Shown: piece after piece, positions 10,850 through 21,546 of the stretch | Layout: each line of letters opens with the position of its first letter | Numbering within the stretch: position 1 is the first letter of the stretch | Source: Lunularia cruciata | Lineage: Eukaryota > Streptophyta > Marchantiopsida > Lunulariales > Lunulariaceae | Assembly (NCBI GenBank): GCA_948567375.1 | Contig: OX419755.1 | Span: 2,547,001-2,611,000, forward strand | DNA length: 64,000 bases | Direction of reading: 5' to 3' | Translations under genes and position numbers: made by a program | The notes under the pieces: generated by a model | Seen by the model: the letters and a program-made list of their open reading frames with translations, nothing else | Database searches by the model: none | What the model was told of the DNA's origin: nothing

Positions 10850-12888
10850 CTTTAGAACTGATTGTGTTCTTGCCTTGTGAAACTCATTGTTATTGCATTG
10901 GCCAATTGGTGATGATCAGGTATCAGGACAATCGGGATAGTAGATCACCACAAGGACAATGTAGCCAAATTTCACATTGGTTTAGTGACAATGGGTAATT
11001 ACTAGACTATGATAACCCAATATTGACTAAAAAGTGATATAATGGTAAGTAATAGGCTGTTCCCTCACAGATTTGAGTCTAAAATGACTGGAATTGAAGA
11101 CAATTATCACAATTTTGTAGTGCATTTATTGTCATATATTAACCTCTTGGGTATGAACCACTCTTAGAAGAGTCATCTCCTATGGTGCAATGTAGCCAAA
11201 AGAAAATAACAATAATCACTTTCATTGTAAGTAAATTCCAAATTAATCTAAAAGGTGATGATTCACTCAACCCAAACCAACCACTTCACTACAAAGACAT
11301 TAGCTCCTAAGGTTGTGTAATACCCTTCCCAAAAGGCCCAACTTTAAAGGATTCTTTGCAATGGTAATTATTCTTTGCTTTTTGTGTTTTGAGGTACTTT
11401 CAACACTATGGTTCATCTTTTATTGGTTAAGGCATTGCTTTGCTCCTTTGGAACCTTAAGGATCACACACCCCAATCAAGTAAAAATGTTTACATACACT
11501 CAAGCACTTGTGTTCCTACTTTGAAGTTCCTCACTCCTGCTCGACAATGACAACCACCAATACTTGGAATTAAGGCAAAAGTGACAAAGAGCTTTTGGTT
11601 TTTTTGTTGTATCATTGTTAAAGGAATGAATGAATATTTACACGAGTCATAAGCCTTGAATAGCTTCATCTATTTAAACTTGCAAATTGTAATGGTTGAA
11701 GTACTTCCAAGATCTCCTATCTACATCTATATTGCACATTTTGGGTCTTGTCCTATCCTCTCCTACCCACATGTATGTTAATTAGGTGCCTTACATGTGT
11801 CAAAAGGGTATCAATTTTCCCAAAGACATCTTACAATGTTGTCCCTTCTGGGCTTACAACTCCAAGGATACATCTACAAAGGTCATCAAACTGCTTCCTA
11901 CTCCAAAGATCCTACAACTACAAAGAATTTCTTTCATGAAGTATCTTTGGCCCAAAGTACTATTGCAAAGAACTAACTTCACCTTTATAGTTCATAATAA
12001 GGAGCTCAATCTGCTCCTTGTAATGTGATGTTTTTTACAAATAGGAATCACAAGACTTGATGAATTCCTATGTGTGTTCTCTCTATGTTCAATTGCTAGT
12101 TAGTCCATCTCATCTTTCTTGTAGGCTTTCCCTTCCAACTTTTAGACCTGCAACTTTAGCTCATGCAACTTTGACTTTTTGATTTCTCTTTAAGTTGTTT
12201 CCTCCAACATCACCACAAATTGATCCAGTGCCTCCTCCAATTGTTTGAGGATCATCACTTTCTCTTCTTCCAAATGGTTGTGTGGTGTCTCCATTTCTTT
12301 TCTTCACTTCCTCCATCATTTGGTTTCCTCTACTCCTTCTCCTTTCTCAACTCTTCTACCAGCACTTCAAGTCAAAATCAACCACCTTCTTTTGATAGTC
12401 AAACATTTTCACTTCCAAGGTGACCATACTTATCTTGGTAGTCTTTAATTCTCCTTTAATACTTACCACTACTTCATCTTTGGCCTTTAGTTGGTCTTTG
12501 TTTGCATGTCCTTCTCTTTTATTCAAAGGATCCCAATTCACACTAGACCCTTTGGAGTTCTTCATCTTGTCTCTTTCTAAACTTCAAGGTTCTTTGGTAC
12601 AAGTGCATCACTCCTTTGGCCTCCTCTTTGCATAGGTCCCAAGTTCTCTCCATCTCCTCCTTCCCTCTATACCCCTTTGCCTTCCACGTGTAATTACCTT
12701 ATGCAATCTCCAAAAGAACATAGTGTGATTGACTACATTGGGATAATGTTATTGATATTAGGGCAGAATTAGCTCCATCATTTGCAATATCAATTTTATC
12801 AAATGTAAAACAAAAGTGGCTACTTTCTTCATCAATACTCTTCATTCTTGGGTAGTCTCTCCCCTCTCTTTGGTCCATACTCCCAAGG
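10850..12888 (-). repeat. R-family repeat, copy R2 (3' portion)
   Basis: This is a minus-strand copy of R. Its tail lies at about 10990-11175, where AACCTCTTGGGTATGAACCACTC is the complement of the tail motif seen in R1. Its coiled-coil relic lies at about 12040-12720, with minus-strand Lys/Glu-rich translations such as KREGHANKDQLKAKDE (12356-12565) and a segment at 12699-12888 containing MDQREGRDYPRMKS. The solo LTR at 12889-13629 splits it and R2 resumes at 13630. The frames are broken by many stops. Confidence 0.65.
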
Positions 12889-13629
12889 TGTAATACTCCA
12901 AGGACAAGAGAAGAGAGAAAACACAGATTGCACACTCTAACATTCGATGCCCCAAGGGAGCACCTTCTCTTTATTATATAGACAAAGAGGATCTCCTCCA
13001 AGGAAGCTCCACCATAGGATTAGGGACACAGATAGGTGACATGTCAGCAAGCTCCACCCTTGGATTACTTACTTGGATGGGTGACCTGTCTGATCTAGGT
13101 CCTATCTGGATGGTCAAACGAGCTTTGACCGAAGGGAATCTTTTAGGGAATCTTCCTGTAGGAATCTCAAAATCACGAGTAAGGTACCGTTGGAAAGCTC
13201 TCGACAAGACAAACCAGAGGGGAGGGAAGGCCAGCCTTTCCTCGTTTGGGGGGGGGGGGAATCTGCACATTTTCGAGGCCTAATTCATCCGTTTAGGCCT
13301 CCAAAATTGCCTTCAAAGATTTCAAGCATATTTTGGTTCCTACTCTATTAGTAGAAGTCCCCTTTTGTTGATACCTCTTTCTGATCTGTTTAGTCTATCA
13401 TGTGTAACATCCTTCCAGATGTTACCAAACCAATTCTCACCTTTAAATCATATGTCTAGCTATTGGTTCTAAGGTTCTCAAGTCTATTTCGGTTTCTGCC
13501 CTATTAGTAGAAGTACTCTTTTGGTGATACTTCTATCTGATCTATTTTGACCATCATGTATAACATCATTCTAGATGTTACCAAACCGAATTTCACATCT
13601 AGATCATATGGCTAACCCTTGGTATTACA
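12889..13629 (-). mobile_element. Solo LTR, family B
   Basis: This 741-base LTR has ends TGTAATACTCC and GGTATTACA (plus strand) and is reverse-complementary to the LTR at 3389-4089 along its length. It is flanked by a perfect 5-bp target duplication, CAAGG, at 12884-12888 and 13630-13634. No internal element sequence remains, so this is the usual product of LTR-LTR recombination. It carries a long G-run at about 13249-13259. It lies inside R2 and is therefore younger than R2. Confidence 0.95.
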
Positions 13630-14330
13630 CAAGGAAGGTCTTCTTCTTCTCTTTTGACCTGATCCTTTGGCTCCTTGTTCCTGTCCTTACTCAGAAGGTC
13701 TTCTTTGTGTCTTCCTTCAGCCTCCACCTATTCTCTTTTGGGGACATGCATTTCTTAGGTAGGGCTTAGAGGTTCTTTAGGCCAATGTTGGGTTTCTTTT
13801 TGGTCTTTGTCCTGATCTCCAATTTGGTTCACTTCCCCCTCCTTTGGGTTCAATAATCTTCAATAAACATTGCACATCTTTGTAATGTTCTCCTCTTTTT
13901 AATTCTATTCATTCTTTGATTCTTTTTCATCCTTCCTTTTAATTTTATTCTCTTCCTTTTGATTCTTTTGATTTTTCCTCTTTTGTCTCTCCCTTGTATG
14001 GCTTGATGAGGTCTTCCCATCCTTTGTATGTTCTACATTGTGACCTTTTCTCTCTTTGATTTTGATGCAGATTCTTCTAAGGTGAACAAAACTTCTTCTT
14101 CTTGTTCCTTATCTTTGGAGTCTTTAACCTCCTCTTCCAAAGATACATCTATAACTTGAGGATTCTTCCTTGGTCTCTTTGTTGGGTTTTGAGGCCTTGA
14201 GACATTAATGGATGCTTCAACCTTCATCAACATCATCTTAGCAACACCCAACAACCAACAACCAAGTTGGGTCAATGGCAATGAAGTAGGACAACAAAGC
14301 CCTACCAAAGGATCAAGAACCAATTAGGGC
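13630..14330 (-). repeat. R-family repeat, copy R2 (5' portion)
   Basis: R2 continues on the far side of the solo LTR. On the minus strand 14033-14323 is open for 96 codons. It has a hydrophobic N-part (PLTQLGCWLLG), a basic stretch (NPTKRPRKNPQ) and a highly acidic tail (SLEEEVKDSKDKEQEEE). The end of R6 at 63706-64000 reads similarly (KKPTKKSKESP, then an acidic run), so this is the conserved N-terminal region of the R protein. The basic stretch resembles a nuclear localisation signal. Function unknown. Confidence 0.6.
13982..14047 (+). repeat. LINE 3'-tail-like fragment
   Basis: Matches the tail shared by 18783-18885, 19110-19195, 21461-21546, 24783-24925, 32172-32250 and 32618-32728: TCTCTCCCTTGTATGGCTTG, then GTCTTCCCATCC, then a decayed GCGGTCGCC-like end. 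It lies within R2 on the opposite strand to R2. The match could also be partly chance in this pyrimidine-rich stretch. Confidence 0.45.
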
Positions 14331-14639
14331 AGAAATTCATCCAAGTACTAAGAAACTTGTCAGGGCCGATGCCCTCAAGATGAAGGAGGAAGTGTTTACT
14401 GGAGGATGGCTGCATGATGGACATACTACAGACAAGGATGATGATACGGCCATAACACATGGAGAGAAGTGAATGATCATCAAGATCAGCCACCACAACA
14501 ATGGCCATCCAATGAAGATCAAACAAAGAACACCAATATGATTAAAGACATCTACACCATTTGAAATGTGAAAGCAACTCACTTTTGTGGTTAATGGTAG
14601 TATACACTATCAACATTGTTACACTCATGATGGAGATCT
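14331..14639. other. Spacer between R2 and R4
   Basis: No hallmark domain or boundary is seen. Overlapping minus-strand open stretches (14302-14582) are short and unmatched. This may be the outer part of either R copy, which face away from each other across it. Confidence 0.4.
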
Positions 14640-16184
14640 TTAAGGAATTCTTGCCATTTTACCATGAACTAGGTTCTATTGTTGATGACCCAAAAACACT
14701 TGTATGACACTTGCTTAAGCTTGCTCAAATGATGTCAAAAGATAGGCCCTACTTTGTAATGAGGTTGACCAAGTCAAATGAGAGCTCATGACAAATGAAG
14801 AGGATCAAATGCAAGAGACATTTGAAAAGGAAGAATTTGCATGATGAAAGCAACACAAAATGGTCATATGATGCCTACAAGCAAACATCACCACCCTCAA
14901 ATACAAGTTCTTTGAACAACAAGCATGACATAAAGACCAAATACATGAATATGACAAAGAGGTGATAACACTACAAACACAATTGGAGGAGGCCAGAACT
15001 AAGACAATTGTAGCTTAAGTACACTAGAGGAGCTACAAGAGGTTTACTGATCTTTTTGTGCAAGAACTCATTATGAGATTTGAACACCAAAAAGAGAAAG
15101 AAGACAAGTTGACAACCAAGATTTATGACAAGTTGAAGGACAAACTCCCCATTGAGCATACAAACCTAAAAAATGAACAAGAAGGTCTATTTTTTATGAT
15201 GGGAAACTGCCACTCAACCCCTCAAATATTTGGAACAGATCACAACCGAGCGACTGCAATGTACAAAATTGAAGGACATTAAGATGCAGATTCATGCATT
15301 GGAAAGAAAAGCATATATGAACAACCAACTCAAGGCATTGGCAGTCAAGCTACAAGAGAACTCCAAGACCAAGCTCCAAGCAACAATGACCAATTTTGGA
15401 TGAGCAATTGAAGGTTATGGAAAGGATCTCGTAGAGCTCATCCAACTAAGTAAAGGAGAAGGAAGATTGTCCTAGGTACCACTAGATCACAACATGAATG
15501 AGTAACAACTTCATAAATAATGATGTACAACAACTTCATACATAACAAACAAGTGAGAACTTAATGTAAAACAACCATGTCTAATCTTGTAGTTATGATA
15601 GGATAGATTTTGAAGTCATCACCTCAAGTCCTTTGTAATTTTACATACTTTACATACTTCATGCATAGCTAGTTAGACTATGATATTAAGGTCTTGTGTT
15701 AGATTTTTACCTACAAGAAATGTTTTTAGAAATAACATAAAGTTGAGGCGGCTACTCCACATTGGTCATGCCAGCTAAAGGTTAGATTGGGATAAGATAA
15801 GTAGATAAGATGTGATAAGCCCTAAGTGCCTTACATGTAATTAGAAGATTTCTAGTAGATTGTAGACATTGGATTTCTTTGGCAGCTAAATAGGAGACAT
15901 ATAAAAAGCTTAGGCCTAGTGTTCACTAGCTCACTTTGTGCATCCTTCTGTTATAGTAAATGCAATTTATACCATCAAGACAATGTATCTATATTGATTT
16001 ATGCCTTGTATGAATGATTGCATGTTTAATTGAGTAGAAGTGAGGAATCTTGACATTGGAGGAGAAGTACTTTAGTGAATAGAATCATTCATGTGGAACT
16101 AGATTATTCATGTATGTAGAGGTTAGTGCCAATATGGTGATAGACCGCTTAATGCTTAAAGTATCTTAAGTAACAAAAATAGCA
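14640..16184 (+). repeat. R-family repeat, copy R4 (5' portion)
   Basis: This is a plus-strand copy of R. The coiled-coil relic (about 14700-15470) includes an open stretch at 15058-15282 (MRFEHQKEKEDKLTTKIYDK) followed by MQIHALERKAYMNN near 15290. That last segment matches LKVKIHALEAKVYSNN of R5 (43686-43880, minus). The charged heptad-like pattern supports a coiled coil. The non-coding middle of R follows to the solo LTR. Confidence 0.65.
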
Positions 16185-16671
16185 TATAAAAGACCAAGGA
16201 GAAAAATATGAGAATGGAAAGTGAAAGATCACATTGGGACTCTTGAAGGAGTGAAACTCTAAATGCCTAGCATGAGCTTGGGTTTTGGTATTTATAAGGA
16301 ACATACAAAGCTCTTGAGAAGCTTCTCAAGAAGTTTCCTTAAGTTGTTTTCTTGGGGTGCAAGCCAAATTAACCGGGAAGCTTCTCAAGCTTCCTTCTAG
16401 AAGTTGCCTCCTTGGTATTCAAGCTAAGCTTGTTTGGAAATTTTTTAGAAGCTTTCTTCTAAAAGCTACCTACTTGGGGTGCAAGCTAAGCTAATCGGGA
16501 AGCTTCACAAGAAGCTTTTTCTTGGAAGTTGCCACTTGGCATGCACATAATCCAGTACTTGGAAGGTACCAAGTAGCTTCCTAGGTATTTCTAGAATATT
16601 CTAAGCTAATTTGGTCTATTTGCTACTTCATTTTCCTTGACTAACTTGTCGGTAAACTCCATATTGTTCAA
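16185..16671 (-). mobile_element. Solo LTR, family A
   Basis: A reverse-oriented copy of the family-A LTR, with its TATA box complement (GGTATTTATAAGG) near 16298 and multiple AAGCTTCTCAAGAAG palindromes. The termini are decayed (TATAAAAG on the left, TTGTTCAA on the right). A perfect 5-bp target duplication TAGCA flanks it at 16180-16184 and 16672-16676, which sets the boundaries. No internal sequence is present. It interrupts R4 and is younger than it. Confidence 0.92.
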
Positions 16672-17245
16672 TAGCAGATTAAGCAACATGATCTATTTAG
16701 GACACTTGTGAGGTCATGACTTTTAAGAATGGTAGAATGCTACTAGGACTATAGTTTTCATGGTGATTGGACTCTTGGAGTATCCTACCCCCTCTTCATG
16801 TGCACATTTTAGGATAATATTTGTAGGAATTTGTCGTATTTCTGATCTCATATGACCATGAACAATAATCTTAGTATTTACAACTGTCTCAATAATTTAC
16901 TTAAGAATGATGTTCTTCAAATGTCTCAATGATCTTGTTGTCAAAAGGAAGGCACAAAAATTTTGAGGTGAAGTAACCTTCATTACAAATGAACCATCAC
17001 ATTTGGGAACTCTTTGGATTGGATCTATAGTGAGAGTGATTACTTGTGATTTATCTTTTTGTTATGTGCCATAGGTAGTGACTTTACCCTCTTCTTAAAA
17101 TGACTCTACCCAAGAGGTTAAATCCAAAATAATAGAATGTCATTGTTGTGACACTTTACCTCATTTTTAGTCATCTCCAACTTGTATCCTTGTGGATCAA
17201 CCTATTCTTACCACATTATTATGAAATTGAATAACACTTTGTTGT
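16672..17245 (+). repeat. R-family repeat, copy R4 (3' portion with tail)
   Basis: R4 resumes after the solo LTR. It ends in the conserved tail: CTACCCAAGAGGTTAAATCC near 17105, then CTTGTGGATCAACC and TTCTTACCACATTATT near 17190-17225. The R1 tail reads CTCATGGGAACAACC and GTTCTTACTGATTATAC at the same place. Confidence 0.65.
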
Positions 17246-18404
17246 TATATGTTGTCTCTTCTTTTCACTATTCAATATTTGCTATAAATTTAATAGAACA
17301 GTAAATATAGTTCCTTCTTTTGGGGTAAATTGCACATGATGATTATAATTCTAGTTCTTTCAATATATTATCATCTTTTAGATTTTATTATAGAAAATAT
17401 TATGGATAATGAAAGTACAAAAAGATAGGTAAAGAATTAGACATGATGCTAGAAACTCGTATGAAGAGAAAGTGTGAATTGAGTTTCATTTTCAGAAAAT
17501 TATATGATTAAATTTGATTTTTGATTGTCTACAACTTTATCTTTATTTTCTCTAGTAACCAAATGTTAAACATAAAGAATTTTTGGTGTGTAGGTGCCAA
17601 CTGAATTGAATCTTTGCTGAATGAAACAAGTTCTTAATCAAATGAATTGTGTAAAATAACTTTTAACCAATTACTTTAAATTACCAAGCCAGATGTCATA
17701 TCCATGGGATAAATACAGATTCAAGTAAATAAACTATTCCACATCAGCAAAATAACGACATAGGTTATTCTAGCATATCTTCACTATTACTTTCTAAATA
17801 GTTAGACCCAATAATACATAAGTACTCCATTTCTAATGTCATATTATAGAAACTTTATGCACATAGGCCTTTTATAATTTTTGGAACTGGACATGCTACT
17901 ATAAATTATTAAAATCAGATGTTTATATAATATAAAATAATTATTATTTAACTTTTAATTTAAAAATTTAAATTATATTAATATAACATTAACTACTTGA
18001 CAGTTTATCTTTTCATACCTCATTAGAATGATTAATTATTCTACATAGTTTTTAACTAATGTCAAGATGGCTCTAAAGATTTACAAACTCTTGATAAATT
18101 TTAAACTCTAATTTGATATATAGGTGCATGAAAAGTTCCATCATTTGTCAAAGTCAAGATTGATGATTTCATAAAATCAAAAACACAATTTCCATATTCA
18201 TGAGTTTCTTTTGTATTTGAATAATCTTTGGGATTCACAATACAGACTAGCCCATTGGTTATGGGTGAGTGTGTGTCTCAAATGTTGTAAGTAGATTTAT
18301 TCAGGACTAGTGGATATAAATCTGTTTTATCTCTTATGTCTTTATTTTCTTACGGTTTGATAGATCTTTCCATCCTTCTTCTACTCAAATGTTGTTGTTA
18401 CAAA
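17246..18404. other. AT-rich spacer
   Basis: Strongly AT-rich, especially about 17880-18010, with no open reading frame of note, no domain and no defined repeat boundary. I see nothing that I can annotate. Confidence 0.6.
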
Positions 18405-18885
18405 TCTTACGTGATGATATAGTTTTGGAGGGAATGATTACTCATCTTCCTGGATGGGAGGGTTTAGGGTCAGCCTAGGTCACCTCTTTATTCTTCTAGC
18501 CTTGGAGTTATACAGAGTGATGGACACGAAGTTTGACACATTTGTCAAGGAATGCTCGAGAATTTATCATATTAGATGCCGGGGTACCATTCTCATACTT
18601 TGTAGCATACTTTAGATAGAGTGTGTCCAAAGAGAGAAGATCGGCTGGTGCGTTCCATAGGAGAGCAATTCACTCACACTAGGTGACGTATATTCACATG
18701 CTCCAATAATTTGTAGATCTTCCGCCTTGCATAACTCTAAAATCTTAGATACACAAGGGTGAATTTTTCATATCAATATTATTGGAGTCTAGCCCCCTTC
18801 TCCCTCCTTGGTCTCTCCCTTGTCCGGCTTGATGGGGTTTTTCGTTTCTTGTCTACCCTACGCGTTCGCTTTTCTTCTAATGTAT
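18405..18885 (+). mobile_element. 5'-truncated LINE, C-terminal coding end and 3' tail
   Basis: Homologous to 29270-29745. Both have a C-terminal coding end (PWSYTE here, AWSYTM there), then AAGTTTGACACATTTGTCAAGGAATG-like sequence, then the tail CTCCCTTGTCCGGCTTGATG, ending near GCGTTCGCTTTTCTTCTAAT. LINE copies commonly lose their 5' ends, and this one starts within the last part of ORF2. The frame is broken. Confidence 0.7.
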
Positions 18886-20015
18886 GACATCAAGAAATGA
18901 TCGCGCGTCACAAGAAGAAGGAAAGAAAGAGGATGTGTGACAGATCGTTGAAACGGTTGAGGGGGCTCCATTAATGTCCATCGATACCTCTTGCGTTTCA
19001 TCTCGCACACCATGGATCTTTGAGAATTGGAAAACTAGTTAGTCAACTTTGATAGTTATCTTAGGTGCGGGAGGCAGATTTATCATATAGACTCTATTGG
19101 GGTGCCTCATGTTACTTTTTCTTTTGTCTCTCCCTTGTACAACTTGATGGGTCTTCCCATCCTTCATTTTTCCTACGTTCGCCTCTCTCCACTTGGACAG
19201 TAGTGTATAAATTCTTCATGCGTTCGCACGTAAAGGGAAAATATTGTAAGCTCGCGCTTTACTATGTTAGTCGCTTCGTACGTGCTTGAGATTGTGCACT
19301 TGATACCTATACCTGTTGCCATTAATATAACAGTACTGTGTTTCTTTTATTATTGTGCTGATTAATAGGACGCGTTTATTACGGACACCTGCCGTATTAT
19401 TCATTTTTTAATAATTCACATTTTGTAATCATTTTATTTATAGTTTTATTATTCTCGTGTGCTCATCGTATGAGTAATAAAAAAACTATTCAATTTATGG
19501 AAAGTGCCATCAACTAAACTCACTGTAAACAAATACTTGTTTGTACCCACCTCCACATTTAAGGTGTGTCTATCCACGTTTCAAAAATCCTTGCTCACCA
19601 TATAAATTCAAGGGGTTTTGTAATAGATAGCACGAAAAAGATGAGTAGAGATCTAGATTTGGCTCCAAAGTTTCATCTACTTTAACTTTTCAATGAGTTC
19701 TAGTATTTGGTCCATGATTCATACCGTTCTCAAATCAGAAATTGATCCACAAATTTCGCTTCTGCTCTCTACCGCATATGCAATCCTGGTATGTCTCTAA
19801 CGCATACCCAATCGTGGTATCTGTGGTAGTTGCACACTTCTCTATAATCTTAGGCCGAAAGTGGAAGAGACAGCAAAACAGAGCTACAATATGACAATAC
19901 GGATGTAACATGAACTTTCTGAACGCTTATTGCGTGCATTCACCTCTCGAATCTATGCGAACACATACCCAGTCACTATCATAATGGTAGTGGAGAACCA
20001 TGTCCCCTGCGAGAT
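18886..20015. other. Spacer with more CpG, holding a LINE tail
   Basis: CpG density is higher than in the retroelement blocks (for example 18890-18960 and 19225-19390). A LINE tail lies at 19060-19195. A short pairing motif, CGCATATGCAATCCTGGTAT / CGCATACCCAATCGTGGTAT, repeats near 19774 and 19801. No gene is recognisable. Confidence 0.4.
19060..19195 (+). repeat. LINE 3' tail
   Basis: The shared tail starts CTTAGGTGCGG, then TCATATAGACTCTATTGGGG, TCTCTCCCTTGTACAACTTG and CCATCCTTCATTTTTCCTAC, and ends near the GTTCGCC motif. The same first blocks occur at 24783, which shows that both come from the same source 3' end. Confidence 0.75.
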
Positions 20016-20249
20016 TCACAAGATGGCACACTCTAGAATGTCGAAGGTTTTAGCAAAACCATGATCTAAATTGTCTCTTTTATTCCAACCTTGATCTAGA
20101 CGGTAGATAGTATCCAACATAAAGCCGACATCTTCTGCTTGGAACCCTGTTCGAAGGTGGAAATGAAATTCACGGTAGTCGAGGGCGGCAAGTACTCTCA
20201 ACTCTTGCTGAAGCATGAAAGTCATGGTGTGTATTTTCATTATTCCCAA
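20016..20249 (-). other. Open frame, possible host exon remnant
   Basis: A 77-codon minus-strand frame starts MGIMKIHTMTF and contains MLQQELRVLAALDYREFHFH and LDTIYRLDQGW. The composition is protein-like and it lies in sequence with more CpG, but I cannot assign a family. No splice sites or neighbouring exons can be demonstrated. It could be an exon remnant or chance. Confidence 0.25.
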
Positions 20250-20344
20250 GCCTTCATTGAAATCTTACGAACACAGACGACCGGTTGTAACCATGGAAGA
20301 ATTGAAGATTTGCGGTAACGACTTTAGTTGATGCAAAGTTGTAT

Positions 20345-20655
20345 TCGTTTATACCTAACTCACGGGGTCTTACCGTGATCATCAACTTTAAGCTTTTCTT
20401 TCTCTCAAAATTCTACAACCGAACTCCGAATGCAATTCTCAATCTTCGCGATGCAATTGCAAGATGCTTTGTCCGTTGATGTTTACAACTTCCAGGGTCT
20501 TCACTTGGTCATCAATGTTAATCTGTTCTTTCACTCAATATTCTACAACCGAACACCGGGTGCGATTCTCAATTTAACCGATACAATTGCAAGTTTCTTG
20601 GTTCGTTGATGTTTACAACTCCCAGGGTCGTCACTTGGTCATCAACGTTAAGCTG
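20345..20655. repeat. 130-bp tandem repeat, about 2.4 copies
   Basis: Units start near 20345, at 20475 and at 20605, a spacing of 130 bases. Shared blocks are TCTACAACCGAACNCCG, GCAATTCTCAAT-like and GTTGATGTTTACAACT followed by CCAGGGTC. Copies 2 and 3 are nearly identical where they overlap, while copy 1 has diverged more. Confidence 0.88.
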
Positions 20656-21218
20656 ACCTAACACCGGATACCGATACATCTATTGGCTTTAGAGTTTTGG
20701 GTTTGAAAAATAAAGCGTGTCATGGTTGTGTTAAAGCGAGGCATGAGAGGAGGCTATAAACCCTAAACCCTAAAACTCTGTTTGTATTATAAAATCAGGG
20801 TTTAACCTATTTTGGGAAGGACGGACACACTAAATGACCACACTAAAATACTCTACCTTGCAACTGGAACTTGAATCCTGAGCGCATTCCCCAATCTTTA
20901 GTGTCTCGGATTTTCCAACGCTTGTTGAGGATCATGCACGCCGGTACCAGCTTTCCTCGCTAGCTTTGTTTCCTTCCCCAGTAAGTTCTTCCTCGGAACT
21001 AAAACTTGTGGATGCGAGAAAAATTCCATCTGAAAATCGTGTCGCCGGCGCAGAATCAACATCTGCAGCTGTCTATATAGTAAACAAACTTACCATCATC
21101 GTCATGAACTGACACAACTTGGGAAACATAAGTCGCAACTATCTTACTTAGGAACGGGCTACTCAAGCACATACTTCAAAATAAACCAGAGAAAGTATAA
21201 CCTGAAGGCGACCCGGTG

Positions 21219-21450
21219 ACTTCAAGTGTGTCAACTTCAGACTGGAGACCTGACCCTCTCATCCTCCAAACTCTACAAGGGAAAGATCAAATAAATCAAA
21301 GTCAATGTGAGTAAGGGTGATCTTCCCTTACCCGACTTCAAGTGTGTCAACTTCAGACTGGAGACCTGACCCTCTCATCCTCCAAACTCTGCAAGGGAAA
21401 GATCAAATAAATCAAAGTCAATGTGAGTAAGGGTGATCTTCCCTTACCCG
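21219..21450. repeat. 116-bp tandem duplication, nearly identical
   Basis: Two head-to-tail copies lie at 21219-21334 and 21335-21450. I see one difference (CTCTACAAGG against CTCTGCAAGG). Each starts ACTTCAAGTGTGTCAACTTC and ends CTTCCCTTACCCG. Near-identity implies a recent event. Confidence 0.95.
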
Positions 21451-21460
21451 GAGATAGTGT

Positions 21461-21546
21461 ATGGGGCTTAGCCCAATGTTACCTTTTTTGTCTCTCTACG
21501 GCTTGATTGTCTTCCCATCCTTCGTTTTTCATACGCGGTCGCCTTT
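21461..21546 (+). repeat. LINE 3' tail
   Basis: Starts ATGGGGCTTAGCCCAATGTT, then TTTTTGTCTCTCTACGGCTT and CCATCCTTCGTTTTTCATAC, and ends GCGGTCGCC. It matches 32618-32728 most closely. The upstream sequence GAGATAGTGTAT recurs just after the tail (near 21556), which looks like a long target duplication: GAGATAGTGTATGG at 21451 against GAGATAGTGTATCA at 21557. Confidence 0.8.

Noticed and set aside
20016-20249. Cyclin C-like stretch (RVLAALDY, IYRLD)
   Set aside because: The similarity is limited to short words and fails in between. Not enough for a call.
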